IMG/VR virus record: IMGVR_UViG_3300045923_000004
Coordinates: 1-22,232 of that record
DNA length: 22,232 nt
Strand: one strand, 5' to 3'
Source: a virus
Below are positions 1-6,894 of the stretch, one piece after another. The position numbers and the translations under genes were made by a program. Positions within the stretch are counted from its first letter, which is position 1; every line of letters starts with the position of its first letter. The notes below the pieces were generated by a model. It ran no database searches and was not told the origin of the DNA. It saw nothing but the letters and a program-made list of their open reading frames with translations.

Positions 1-33
1 GAAGACATTCGGGCTCTGGCGGATGCCGCTTAA
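1..33 (+). CDS. C-terminal end of an upstream gene (partial)
   Basis: Frame 1 is open from the window edge and reads EDIRALADAA followed by TAA at 31-33. Only ten codons are visible, so no function can be given. It is called because the open frame ends exactly where the next promoter begins, the usual arrangement in this genome. It could be chance. Confidence 0.45.
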   Translation, partial: EDIRALADAA

Positions 34-58
34 CTCTTAAGATAGAACAGAGTATAAT
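30..58 (+). promoter_or_regulatory. Phage early-type promoter, ACTCTTA-N13-TATAAT (copy 1)
   Basis: A -35 hexamer TTAACT (30-35) runs into CTTA (36-39), and TATAAT lies at 53-58 after a 17-base spacer. The same ACTCTTA-N13-TATAAT arrangement recurs at 4172, 8533 and 9594. The predicted start of transcription, seven bases after the -10, is base 65, the A of the RNA ligase start codon, so the transcript may be leaderless. Confidence 0.75.
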
Positions 59-64
59 TGATAC

Positions 65-952
65 ATGGATGAATTGCGTGAGTTCGTTGAGAACAACCCT
101 AAGCTGGTGACTCGTCGTGAGTCTGTCCGGTATCCGGGTCTATACGTCATCAAATACACCCGAAAGGTGTTCTACGATGCTCTCTGGAATGACGTTCTAG
201 AAGAGTGTCGAGGTCTTGTTGTCGATGCGGAATGGAACCGCGTCGTCAATCCCTTCCGAAAGATCTACAATCGCGGCGAGCGGGGAACGGATTTCCCGCT
301 TGACGAGCCGGTGGTAGCCGTCCAGAAAGTCAATGGCTTCATGGCGGGAGCAACTTACATTGAAGGATATGGAGTCGTGGTGTCAACTACCGGCTCCCTG
401 GACTCACCATTTGTGGAGATCGCGGAACGTCATCTGCGGTCCAAGATTTGTAATTGGATAGACAAGGTTGGTCACAAGATCACTTGGCTATTCGAGATTT
501 GTGATCCCTCTGACCCGCACATCATCCAGGAGACTCCTGGCGCCTATCTAATAGGCGCGCGTTACGTGACCGGTGATATGATGTCAGAGGGAGCGCTAGA
601 TTCTATGGCTCCTGGTATGGGTGCAATGCGGCCTAACCATCTGCGTATACCGTTCGAGTCCGTCCTGTTGGCTATGACCAACTGCCGACTCGAAGGCTTT
701 GTGGTTCACTCCCATCGCCTGCAGAAGTCACTGAAGATCAAGTCACCATACTATTTGGTGACCAAGTTCCTTGCTCGTATGCGGGCGGAACGTTTCCTGG
801 AGCGGATCAATGATCCAAAGCTGCGGGAGACCGTCGATGAGGAGTTCTACCCTCTGTTGGACCATTTATGGGCCAACCAGATATCATTCAACCTACTAAA
901 CGATGAGCAGGCCAAGATTGCCGTCATCCGTAAATTCTTGGAGACTATGTAA
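65..952 (+). CDS. T4 Rnl1-type RNA ligase
   Basis: This is an ATP-dependent RNA ligase of the nucleotidyltransferase superfamily; the 295-residue chain is shorter than T4 RNA ligase 1 (374). Motifs seen in order are the upstream ECRGLVVD element (47-54), the motif I lysine K88 in KVNG (the residue adenylylated), WLFEI (141-145, motif IIIa), EGFVV (210-214, motif IV) and SLKIKSP (222-228, motif V with two lysines). The T4 enzyme repairs host tRNAs cut in the anticodon loop by defence nucleases, and a similar role is inferred here; the HAD phosphatase at 3667 could prepare ends. No Shine-Dalgarno sequence precedes the ATG, which sits at the predicted +1 of the promoter at 30-58. The next gene overlaps the stop by one base. 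Ligase identity is firm, substrate is not known. Confidence 0.88.
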   Translation: MDELREFVENNPKLVTRRESVRYPGLYVIKYTRKVFYDALWNDVLEECRGLVVDAEWNRVVNPFRKIYNRGERGTDFPLDEPVVAVQKVNGFMAGATYIEGYGVVVSTTGSLDSPFVEIAERHLRSKICNWIDKVGHKITWLFEICDPSDPHIIQETPGAYLIGARYVTGDMMSEGALDSMAPGMGAMRPNHLRIPFESVLLAMTNCRLEGFVVHSHRLQKSLKIKSPYYLVTKFLARMRAERFLERINDPKLRETVDEEFYPLLDHLWANQISFNLLNDEQAKIAVIRKFLETM

Positions 953-1107
953 TGACTAAAGCCGAATTGAAGAAGAAAATGGAAGATTTCATCCAATCAC
1001 AAGATAACCGTGATAGAGATGAAGCATATGGGACTGATCGAACATTCGCAATATCAGTGCTGAAAGAATTTGCCGAAACTATCAACATAGAATTGGGAGT
1101 GGAATAA
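952..1107 (+). CDS. Small hypothetical protein, 51 aa
   Basis: A 51-codon frame starts at the ATG overlapping the ligase stop (TAATG at 950-954) and ends with the TAA that overlaps the clpP ATG by one base. Such double overlap is typical of translationally coupled phage genes and is the main support. The product is charged and probably helical, starting MTKAELKKKMEDF, with no membrane segment or recognisable motif. Function is unknown. Confidence 0.65.
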   Translation: MTKAELKKKMEDFIQSQDNRDRDEAYGTDRTFAISVLKEFAETINIELGVE

Positions 1108-1727
1108 TGGATAAGTCTTTGATGCCTGTTGGTTTGGGTATGATTCCTGCCGTCATCGAATCCGGTGCGCGCGGTGAACGAACTTATGACATCTATTCAC
1201 GCTTGATGCGTGAACGGGTCGTCTTTCTGGTTGGACCTATCGACGACTGGTGCGCCAACGTGCTGGTCGCCCAGCTGCTGTATTTGGAGCATGAGAGTCC
1301 TGAGCAGACCATCAGTCTCTACATCAATTCTCCAGGCGGCTCAGTAACATCAGGTCTGGCAATCTATGACACGATGAAGTTCATCCGCGCACCCATCAGC
1401 ACGATCTGTATCGGTGAGGCGGCAAGCATGGGAGCATTCATCCTGGCGTCAGGTACTAAGGGCAAGCGCTTCATTCTACCCAACGCCGAGGTTATGATTC
1501 ACCAGCTGTCCGCCGGTTTCGCCGGTCAGGGAACCGACATCGCTATCCACGCGGCTATGATTGCTCGCACCAAAGCGAAGCTGAACCGCATCATGGCGAC
1601 CGAAACTGGTCACACTGCAGAAGAGGTAGAGAAGGCTTCTGAGCGTGATAATTTCTTGACCGCTGAAGAGGCTTTGGGTTTTGGTATCGTTGACCGAATC
1701 GTGACGAGAGCTCCTTCTGAAGACTAA
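1107..1727 (+). CDS. clpP: ClpP-like serine protease subunit
   Basis: The 206-residue chain matches bacterial ClpP over its whole length. The catalytic triad is Ser107 (in GEAASMGA), His132 (in MIHQ) and Asp181 (in ERDNF); spacings of 25 and 49 residues equal those of E. coli ClpP (111/136/185). The oxyanion/substrate-strand region NSPGGSV (75-80) is intact. ClpP forms a 14-mer that degrades proteins fed by ClpX or ClpA, including tmRNA-tagged proteins. No ATPase partner is encoded in this window, so host ClpX/ClpA is the likely partner (inference). GEAASMGA differs from the common GQAASMGA by Glu for Gln. The gene is coupled to the 51-aa gene upstream and is followed by CTAAATA over its stop codon. 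Confidence 0.95.
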   Translation: MDKSLMPVGLGMIPAVIESGARGERTYDIYSRLMRERVVFLVGPIDDWCANVLVAQLLYLEHESPEQTISLYINSPGGSVTSGLAIYDTMKFIRAPISTICIGEAASMGAFILASGTKGKRFILPNAEVMIHQLSAGFAGQGTDIAIHAAMIARTKAKLNRIMATETGHTAEEVEKASERDNFLTAEEALGFGIVDRIVTRAPSED

Positions 1728-1739
1728 ATATAGAAAACG

Positions 1740-1756
1740 TTAACGAGTACCGTTAA
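1740..1756. repeat. Short perfect inverted repeat
   Basis: TTAACG (1740-1745) and CGTTAA (1751-1756) are separated by five bases, in the gap between clpP and the next promoter. There is no T-run after it, so a weak terminator or an operator for the promoter at 1772 are both possible. Confidence 0.35.
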
Positions 1757-1771
1757 TAAGTTAAATTCGAC

Positions 1772-1799
1772 TTGACTTCTCGTACAGATTAGGTATAAT
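1772..1799 (+). promoter_or_regulatory. Sigma-70-like promoter TTGACT-N16-TATAAT
   Basis: A near-consensus -35 (TTGACT, 1772-1777) and perfect -10 (TATAAT, 1794-1799) are separated by 16 bases. It lacks the CTTA extension of the other phage promoters. The predicted start is base 1806-1807, the position of an ATG with no Shine-Dalgarno sequence. Confidence 0.65.
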
Positions 1800-1806
1800 A
1801 GTTCAT

Positions 1807-1983
1807 ATGTTTAAAGTGATTGTTTTGATCCATATCATAGCCAGCGGGCACGTCGATATAGTAGAGACTATTATGCCCGTTCAGACATATGAGAGAGCAC
1901 AGCAAGTTTGCGCTTATCAACTGCACCAAATTCAGCCCGCAGTAGGAACGTATCTTACATGTGATATAGAAGGAATAAGTTGA
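1807..1983 (+). CDS. Small hypothetical protein, 58 aa, hydrophobic N-terminus
   Basis: The frame starts at an ATG located at the predicted +1 of the promoter at 1772-1799 and ends with a TGA that overlaps the TTG start of the HNH gene (TTGA, 1980-1983). The N-terminus (MFKVIVLIHIIASG) is hydrophobic and short, compatible with a membrane anchor but not a full signal peptide with cleavage site. Two cysteines are present. No family is recognised. Support comes from the promoter placement and the overlap with the next gene. Confidence 0.5.
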   Translation: MFKVIVLIHIIASGHVDIVETIMPVQTYERAQQVCAYQLHQIQPAVGTYLTCDIEGIS

Positions 1984-2500
1984 ACTATTCCCTTCATTAT
2001 AAACGGTTGGTAACGAGGTCTCCTCAGAGGAAACCCAAGGAGGGTTACTTTGAACGGCACCATATCGTCCCGAAGTGTATGGATGGATCAGATTTGGTTT
2101 CCAATCTGGTCTATCTAACACCAGAAGAACACTATGTCGCTCATCAGTTGCTGGTAAAGATGTATCCGGAAATCTGGGATTGATACGAGCCGCTAACGTG
2201 ATGAATAAGGGTAGCGGTAACAGTAAAACATATGGTTGGCTTCGACGGCAACTTAGCTCGGCGCAAACAGGTAGCAAGAATCATATGTTTGGGGTTAGAG
2301 TATTTGGAAAAGTCAATCCTAATTTCGGTCGTAAATGGTCTGAAGAAAAGAAACAGGCTATGAGCGCCCTAAAGAAAGGTTGTCGTGATAGTAGTGAAAC
2401 GAAAGCAAAGAAGAGTAAGTCTAAGAGCGCCACCCATAGGGCGAACATAGCCAAGAGCAAGTTAGGTAATATAAATGGCTTCAAGCGGAAAGTAGCATGA
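1980..2500 (+). pseudogene. HNH homing endonuclease split by a frameshift
   Basis: The first frame (TTG at 1980, stop TGA 2181-2183) encodes the HNH core: ERHHIVPKCMDGSD, then YLTPEEHYVAHQLLVKMYPE, as in phage free-standing HNH endonucleases. The second frame (from about 2162 to the TGA at 2498-2500) continues with the typical C-terminal part, LIRAANVMNKG, YGWLRRQ and a basic DNA-binding tail (NFGRKWSEEKKQAM). Joining them needs a -1 shift near 2167-2180; a single missing A in the GAAATC run would explain it. The intact protein would be about 174 residues. Start choice: AAGGA lies a few bases upstream and TTGA overlaps the preceding stop. The end overlaps the phosphoesterase ATG. A truncated but active HNH domain is also possible. 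Confidence 0.75.
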
Positions 2501-3066
2501 GTATCTGGTTCACGAGCGATTTGCATTTTTCTCATAAGAATATAGCCAAGTTCTGTCCGAAGACTCGACCGCATTCTGATCCTATGGAAATGGACAACCA
2601 TATGATTAATCGCTGGAATACTCAAGTTAAACCAGAAGATACGGTTTGGGCACTCGGAGATATTTTCTTCTGCCAGGCCGACCGGGCCAAGACCATCATG
2701 GAGCGCCTGAATGGGCACAAGCATCTGGTCTACGGCAACCACGACCAAGTGATACGCGGAGACAAGGTCCTTCAGGGCATGTTCGACTCAATCCATGAGT
2801 ACAAGGAAATACACGTTGACGGCAACATGTTGTGCTTGTTCCATTATCCTATCTATGAGTGGAACAAGATCCACCACAACGCCATCCACTTACATGGTCA
2901 CATCCATGAGCGGTTGAGCGGCGTGCCGGGCAAGATCTTGAACGTCTGTGTTGACTCACCTACGTTCGGTGACGGCTCTTATTCTTTGTACCACAGTGAC
3001 ATCGTTTTGGCGGCGGCTAGGAAGTTGCCTGAGCGTCCTCATGGTTCAGCCGGGAAGACACAATAA
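2497..3066 (+). CDS. Calcineurin-like metallophosphoesterase
   Basis: The 189-residue product has all five metallophosphoesterase motifs: D8-x-H10 (SDLHF), G54-D55, G80-N81-H82-D83, H116 (FHYP) and the closing G134-H135-I136-H137. Such single-domain enzymes bind two metal ions and hydrolyse phosphomonoesters or diesters; in phages they are placed next to nucleic-acid repair genes, and the substrate cannot be read from sequence. It starts at ATG overlapping the end of the HNH gene (ATGA) and its stop overlaps the next gene (TAATG), so it is in a coupled run with the exonuclease and HAD phosphatase. The C-terminal 20 residues beyond the fold are basic. Confidence 0.88.
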   Translation: MSIWFTSDLHFSHKNIAKFCPKTRPHSDPMEMDNHMINRWNTQVKPEDTVWALGDIFFCQADRAKTIMERLNGHKHLVYGNHDQVIRGDKVLQGMFDSIHEYKEIHVDGNMLCLFHYPIYEWNKIHHNAIHLHGHIHERLSGVPGKILNVCVDSPTFGDGSYSLYHSDIVLAAARKLPERPHGSAGKTQ

Positions 3067-3665
3067 TGGCACGACGTAATTACATGGTGGACGTTGAGAC
3101 CCTGGACGTGGAAAGTACGTCCGTGGTCCTCTCCTGCGCCATCATCGAGTTCAGCCTGGATGAAGTTCCAGACTATCAGAAGATCTTCGGCCGCGCTCTC
3201 TTTGTCAAGTTTGACGTGGAAGAGCAGGTCGCCAAGTTTAAGCGCACGATCAAGAAGAGCACTCTTGAGTGGTGGGCGACTCAGCCTCTGAGCACCCGCA
3301 CAAAGAGTTTGGTGCCGTCAACCTTTGATGTGGATGCGGCTACCGGCTTACAGATGATTCGCGACTATGCGGACCTGGACTCCAATTCTGACAAGAACCG
3401 GAACGTCAAGTTCTGGGCACGTGGTATCCTTGACCAGAGCACTCTGGATAGCCTGAGCAACGCAACGAGCGGTGATATCCTGGTCCCGTACAACAATTGG
3501 TTTGATGTACGCACGTTCTTGTTCGCTCTGTACGAGAGTGAGAGCGGCTACATTACAGTGCCTGGTTTCGACCACAGGAACGTGGTCACCAAGCACGACC
3601 CGGTGCATGACTGTGCCAACGATTTGATGATGATTTTGAGTGGCAATTTGCCCAAGGCAGAATAA
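3066..3665 (+). CDS. DEDDh 3'-5' exonuclease, DexA/RNase T-like
   Basis: The 199-residue protein has the exonuclease residues D9 and E11 (VDVETLD), a middle aspartate (likely D124, in WARGILDQ), and H178 with D183 (HDPVHD, spacing H-x4-D), i.e. a DEDDh set. WW (70-71) followed by a QP loop and YNNWFDVRTF (143-152) are typical of the phage/Rv2179c-like branch that includes T4 DexA. T4 DexA (227 aa) degrades ssDNA or RNA 3' ends. It overlaps the gene upstream by one base, and the next start (TTG 3667) follows its stop at once. The family is confident, the preferred nucleic acid is not known. Confidence 0.82.
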   Translation: MARRNYMVDVETLDVESTSVVLSCAIIEFSLDEVPDYQKIFGRALFVKFDVEEQVAKFKRTIKKSTLEWWATQPLSTRTKSLVPSTFDVDAATGLQMIRDYADLDSNSDKNRNVKFWARGILDQSTLDSLSNATSGDILVPYNNWFDVRTFLFALYESESGYITVPGFDHRNVVTKHDPVHDCANDLMMILSGNLPKAE

Positions 3666-3666
3666 G

Positions 3667-4167
3667 TTGAAGTATTTGTTTCTGGACATCGACGGTGTCC
3701 TCAATAATTATCCATGGTATGAAAAGATGTACAAGGAGAATCCTCCTTCCATCCGTAATAACATGACACCTGAAGAGCGCGCCCTGATTGACTTTGATCC
3801 GGCCAACGTTGCTCAGCTGGAACGCATCGTCGTTTCTCAACCAGACCTTTGGATCATCATATCTTCTTCCTGGCGTCGTCTCCATTCTTTGGCCGAAATA
3901 CGCGGCTACATAATCAATAAGGGTGGAATAGAAGCCGGCAAGCGTGTCAAGGATAAGACGACCCACCAGCCGGCATTGTTCAAGATTCGCGGTCAAGAGA
4001 TCAATCACTGGTTGGAGAATTATTCCGACGAGCCGCACCCTTATGTAATCTTGGATGACGACAGTGACATGCTTCCTGAACAGAAAGCCGGTCATTTTGT
4101 ACAGACACATTATTTGGGTGGACTAACACCGGAATTGGCAGACGAAGCCATCAAGATCTTAGGGTAG
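3667..4167 (+). CDS. HAD-superfamily phosphatase
   Basis: The 166-residue product opens with the HAD nucleophile loop MKYLFLDIDGVLNN (D7, D9), followed by motif II in IIISSSW and the acidic motif IV in VILDDDSDM. It resembles single-domain HAD proteins associated with RNA repair. The TTG at 3667 is chosen because it puts the HAD strand at the very N-terminus and lies about eight bases after an AAGG sequence; a TTG at 3640 would add nine residues overlapping the exonuclease. With the RNA ligase it could remove 3' or 2',3' phosphates, by analogy with the phosphatase half of T4 Pnkp (inference). It ends in TAG, uncommon here; read-through would add three residues. Confidence 0.8.
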   Translation: MKYLFLDIDGVLNNYPWYEKMYKENPPSIRNNMTPEERALIDFDPANVAQLERIVVSQPDLWIIISSSWRRLHSLAEIRGYIINKGGIEAGKRVKDKTTHQPALFKIRGQEINHWLENYSDEPHPYVILDDDSDMLPEQKAGHFVQTHYLGGLTPELADEAIKILG

Positions 4168-4168
4168 A

Positions 4169-4197
4169 TATACTCTTAAGGTTGAACGGAGTATAAT
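4169..4197 (+). promoter_or_regulatory. Phage early-type promoter, ACTCTTA-N13-TATAAT (copy 2)
   Basis: ACTCTTA at 4172-4178 and TATAAT at 4192-4197 are separated by 13 bases, exactly as in copies 1, 3 and 4; the spacer is also similar to copy 1 (both contain GAAC-GAG). The canonical -35 position holds TATACT. The predicted start falls at 4203-4204, on the ATG of the next gene. Confidence 0.75.
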
Positions 4198-4202
4198 AAG
4201 TT

Positions 4203-4388
4203 ATGTGGAAGAATTTCAAAGAATTCCTTGATCGTGAACAGAAAGTCGTCGGCGTAGTCGGCAACTTCTTGGTACCATTCACCATAGGTTACTTACTCAA
4301 CTCCGTCATGACGATTCACAATTGGCGGTTTTGGGTTATCATTGTTTTAGTATTGGCGTATCGAGGCACTAGAGGCAAAAATGGCTAA
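4203..4388 (+). CDS. Small membrane protein, 61 aa
   Basis: This 61-residue protein has a charged N-terminal segment (MWKNFKEFLDREQK) followed by two likely membrane helices, VVGVVGNFLVPFTIGYLL (15-32) and FWVIIVLVLAY (43-53), and ends with a basic tail. It is the first gene after promoter copy 2 and its ATG is at the predicted +1; a GGAG at 4188 is rather far upstream and overlaps the promoter. It overlaps the next gene by eight bases. A role in the host inner membrane, such as an early takeover or exclusion function, is possible, but nothing in the sequence proves it. Confidence 0.65.
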   Translation: MWKNFKEFLDREQKVVGVVGNFLVPFTIGYLLNSVMTIHNWRFWVIIVLVLAYRGTRGKNG

Positions 4389-4788
4389 GCAGACTCAATC
4401 TTTTCGTTTATTCCAGCTGCTAAAGAGCGGCGAACCGGTCAAGACTCAGGTTTTGTCCGAGACTCTGAAGATCCATATCTTCTCAGTGCCGGTCTACATC
4501 CATGAACTGAAGAACCAGTTCAAGGCTGAGATCAAGTCCATCCGCGAAGGCCGCAAGGTTGTTGCGTATCAGCTGATCAACGCCGACAAGGTAAAGGTGC
4601 CAGAGTTCCGCAAGAACAGCTATGGTGAAGTGCCAAAGGCTAAGACCAGCGTCGTGCAGTCCATTGCCGAGGAACTGGAGTCAGCCAACACTGGTGTGGT
4701 CGGCGAGCGCGAGTTCGCGGACATTAAGTCCAGTCTTGGTCTTGGCGGCGGCTTTGGTGGCTTTGGTAATACCGGCAGCGACTACTAA
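4381..4788 (+). CDS. Hypothetical protein, winged-helix-like N-terminus
   Basis: The 135-residue protein begins with a segment resembling a winged helix domain: RLFQLLKSGEPVKTQVLSE, a likely recognition region, and KVVAYQLIN as the wing (about 8-68). The middle is a linker and the C-terminus is rich in glycine and phenylalanine (LGLGGGFGGFGNTG, 119-132). DNA binding is inferred from the fold pattern only. It overlaps its neighbours on both sides (8 bases upstream, TAATG downstream), so it is co-translated with the small genes after promoter copy 2. Confidence 0.7.
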   Translation: MAKQTQSFRLFQLLKSGEPVKTQVLSETLKIHIFSVPVYIHELKNQFKAEIKSIREGRKVVAYQLINADKVKVPEFRKNSYGEVPKAKTSVVQSIAEELESANTGVVGEREFADIKSSLGLGGGFGGFGNTGSDY

Positions 4789-4976
4789 TGCTGTTGGCGC
4801 AGACCGCCAGAGGCATCCTAAGCGGGGATATCGGTGCCACGTTTCAAGACAAGATTGAAGCGTACAAATTCTACAACGACAACTTCATGTTGGGAGAGCT
4901 AACACCATCCCAAACAGAAGAGTTCAGAACACTGGTTGAGGGTGGAATAATCGAAGTTCCTGCTTTCCAGTCATAA
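4788..4976 (+). CDS. Small hypothetical protein, 62 aa
   Basis: A 62-residue acidic protein whose ATG overlaps the previous stop and whose own TAA overlaps the next ATG. It contains an FYNDNFMLGELTPSQTEEF helix-like stretch but no known motif or membrane segment. The coupled position in the operon is the main evidence that it is real. Confidence 0.6.
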   Translation: MLLAQTARGILSGDIGATFQDKIEAYKFYNDNFMLGELTPSQTEEFRTLVEGGIIEVPAFQS

Positions 4977-5158
4977 TGGCACGCAAGGTAGAATACATCG
5001 TCATAGACGATTACGGGGACGATTGGGAAGAAGGTTCAATTGCTTTCGGACCATTCGATACACGAGAAGAAGCAGATGAACAAGCCGAGGCAGAGAATTA
5101 TCACTCTGCTTCCATCGTCAAGGTGGTAAACGGTAAGCGTGTGGAGCAATTACGATGA
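4976..5158 (+). CDS. Small hypothetical protein, 60 aa
   Basis: A 60-residue, strongly acidic protein (VIDDYGDDWEEGS) ending with GPFDTREEADEQAEA and a beta-like SIVKVVNGK. The strand-helix-strand order vaguely resembles small SPOR-like or DUF folds, but this is too weak for a name. It overlaps the previous and next genes by one and four bases. Confidence 0.6.
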   Translation: MARKVEYIVIDDYGDDWEEGSIAFGPFDTREEADEQAEAENYHSASIVKVVNGKRVEQLR

Positions 5159-5559
5159 TTTACCAATTTAAATTACTTCAACCACAAGAGTACGCGGGCC
5201 AAACCCTACCTATCGGCACGATCATCGAGATAGAGATGAAGTATGCCGAATACGATGAGTTCTTCAAGGACAATGAAAAGACCCTTGAACGTTACATCGG
5301 CACGGCTCCTTCTGTGGTTTGGGATGGTGTCCATTACGGCACCACAACATCTGATCGAGCCAGCGATGGCTTCAAGGAAGTCCTGGCCAAGATCGGTGAG
5401 AATCATCCATCCAGTCCTCTGGCCGACCGGTTCCGCAAGAACAAGACCATCAAAGAGATCAGGACCAAAGAGACGGTCAAGAAGCATCGCGACAAGGCAG
5501 CTAAGGCCGCCAAAGATGCGGTATCCAAGCGCAAGGGTAAGATGTGGGATAGACCTTGA
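5155..5559 (+). CDS. Hypothetical protein, 134 aa, basic C-terminal helix
   Basis: The 134-residue product has an N-terminal half with beta-like segments (MIYQFKLLQPQEYAG, TIIEIEMKY) and a C-terminal half of long basic helix (about 95-130) rich in Lys, Arg and Ala, such as KKHRDKAAKAAKDAVSKRKG, compatible with nucleic acid binding. No family is recognised. The ATG overlaps the preceding stop (ATGA), and its TGA overlaps the TTG of the nuclease gene. Confidence 0.65.
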   Translation: MIYQFKLLQPQEYAGQTLPIGTIIEIEMKYAEYDEFFKDNEKTLERYIGTAPSVVWDGVHYGTTTSDRASDGFKEVLAKIGENHPSSPLADRFRKNKTIKEIRTKETVKKHRDKAAKAAKDAVSKRKGKMWDRP

Positions 5560-6269
5560 TCTTCACCCATAGCTTCGTAGAGGCTCCTCCCCTGCCGGTA
5601 GAGACGGCTGCTGATGGTGTACGACATTACGTCACACCTGCCGGCAACCAATACGAGAGCGTGACTACGTTCATCTCCCGTCATTGGGACAAGGCTTTCT
5701 TAGAGGCATGGAAGAAGCGTATCGGTGAGGCTAAGGCCAACAGTGAGAGCGCCAGAGCAAGGAACCGAGGCAGTATCTTACACAAGAGCATTGAGCACTA
5801 TCTGCGCAATGAAGAATTGGATCTAAGAAAGACGCTATCAGCACATGTGCTGACGAAGACTCTCTTCATCCAGGTCAAGCCTCTACTAAACCGGATCAAT
5901 AACATTCGGCTGATTGAAAAACCACTTTGGAGCGACGAGTTAAAGCTAGCCGGTACTCCTGACACGATTGCAGATTTTGATGGCTTGCTTTCCACGATTG
6001 ACTTTAAGGGGAGCACGCGAGACAAGAAAGAAGAGTACATTACAACGTATTGGTTGCAGTGCGCAATCTACAACACGATGTACAATGAGCGCTATGGTGA
6101 GATGCCTAGCCAGTCTGTGATTATTATGGCGGTTGAGGATAACCCTCAACCGCATTTGTTTGTTGAACCTTCTTACAAGGGTCTCCAGCGGCTCCAAGAG
6201 TTCGTAGAAGACCCGGTGAAGTTTCAAGCCGATTTGGTGAAAGCAAAGAAAGCAGTGGCCAAGAAATGA
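5556..6269 (+). CDS. PD-(D/E)XK exonuclease, RecB/MGME1-like
   Basis: The 237-residue protein carries the RecB-family nuclease pattern: VTTFIS and W(KK)RIGEAKA near the N-terminus, the GSILHKSIEHYL helix (72-83, H76), GTPDTIADFDG (133-143, D136), the core TIDFKGS (147-153, D149 and K151) and Q168-x3-Y172 in the following helix. This layout matches single-domain phage nucleases related to the genome-maintenance exonuclease MGME1, which degrade single-stranded ends. It probably acts in DNA processing, recombination or host DNA degradation. The start is TTG at 5556, overlapping the previous TGA; no strong Shine-Dalgarno is seen, so coupling is likely. Its stop overlaps the next ATG. Confidence 0.85.
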   Translation: MIFTHSFVEAPPLPVETAADGVRHYVTPAGNQYESVTTFISRHWDKAFLEAWKKRIGEAKANSESARARNRGSILHKSIEHYLRNEELDLRKTLSAHVLTKTLFIQVKPLLNRINNIRLIEKPLWSDELKLAGTPDTIADFDGLLSTIDFKGSTRDKKEEYITTYWLQCAIYNTMYNERYGEMPSQSVIIMAVEDNPQPHLFVEPSYKGLQRLQEFVEDPVKFQADLVKAKKAVAKK

Positions 6270-6472
6270 ACCATTATCATGATCAGTTTCCTTTCAGGAT
6301 TCAACTGAACCGGGATTACTATCCAAAGATATCGGAGATCTACCAGCAACTTCGTACGTTCGGTGAAATAGGCGGCGAGTGGACGGCATATGATATGTTC
6401 GGGTATCAGCATATCTACTTCAAGAAGGAAGAAGATTTGAAGAACTTCCAGGAATGGGTCAAGACGCTGTGA
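6266..6472 (+). CDS. Small hypothetical protein, 68 aa
   Basis: A 68-residue, aromatic-rich protein (MNHYHDQFPFRIQLNRDYY, FGYQHIYF) with a helical C-terminus. No known motif. The ATG overlaps the nuclease stop and its end overlaps the SET-domain gene. Confidence 0.65.
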   Translation: MNHYHDQFPFRIQLNRDYYPKISEIYQQLRTFGEIGGEWTAYDMFGYQHIYFKKEEDLKNFQEWVKTL

Positions 6473-6894
6473 AAGAGAAGAATTGGCAGGCTTGGAAGTA
6501 TCTCATGGTCAAAGACAATGAGCACGGCCAATCTGGTTTGTATGCGATGATTGATATTCCATACAAGACAGTCATAGGCGCATTTGGTGGCAAGATAGAA
6601 TGCGTCAGTCCTATACCTGAAAGGATCACCAACTCTATCATTCAGATTGCGATCAACCGAGAGCAGGACATACTTTTGATCCTGACCGGAGAGAAAGATT
6701 TTCGGTGGGAGGGTATCAGCTATATGAACCACTCCTGTGAACCTAACGCCAACATGGTTGCTCAAACTATAATCGTTGCCAATCGAGACATCAAACGTGG
6801 CGAAGAGATTACGGTAGACTACAACAGTTGGAACTTCATTGGTGAGGGTGTGCCTTGCTGGTGCCCAAAGTGTGATGGTAAGGTGACCATATGA
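6454..6894 (+). CDS. SET-domain protein lysine methyltransferase
   Basis: The 146-residue protein contains a near-complete SET domain with post-SET zinc site. Seen: the N-terminal SET strand GLYAMIDIPYKTVIGAFGG (28-46), the SAM-binding/catalytic YMNHSCEPN (90-98), EEITVDY (117-123, catalytic Tyr123), and post-SET C135-x-C137-x2-C140, which with C95 can bind one zinc. SET enzymes transfer methyl from S-adenosylmethionine to lysine side chains and are chiefly eukaryotic; compact versions occur in bacteria and in viruses such as chlorella viruses. The phage target is unknown; host ribosomal, nucleoid or RNA-polymerase proteins are candidates. Start is uncertain: ATG 6454, or GTG 6469 that overlaps the preceding TGA (GTGA). 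The next gene overlaps by four bases. Confidence 0.88.
   Translation: MGQDAVKEKNWQAWKYLMVKDNEHGQSGLYAMIDIPYKTVIGAFGGKIECVSPIPERITNSIIQIAINREQDILLILTGEKDFRWEGISYMNHSCEPNANMVAQTIIVANRDIKRGEEITVDYNSWNFIGEGVPCWCPKCDGKVTI

Noticed and set aside
1789-2748. Minus-strand frames of 162 and 155 codons
   Set aside because: They are antisense to the HNH and phosphoesterase genes and lack start signals or recognisable domains.
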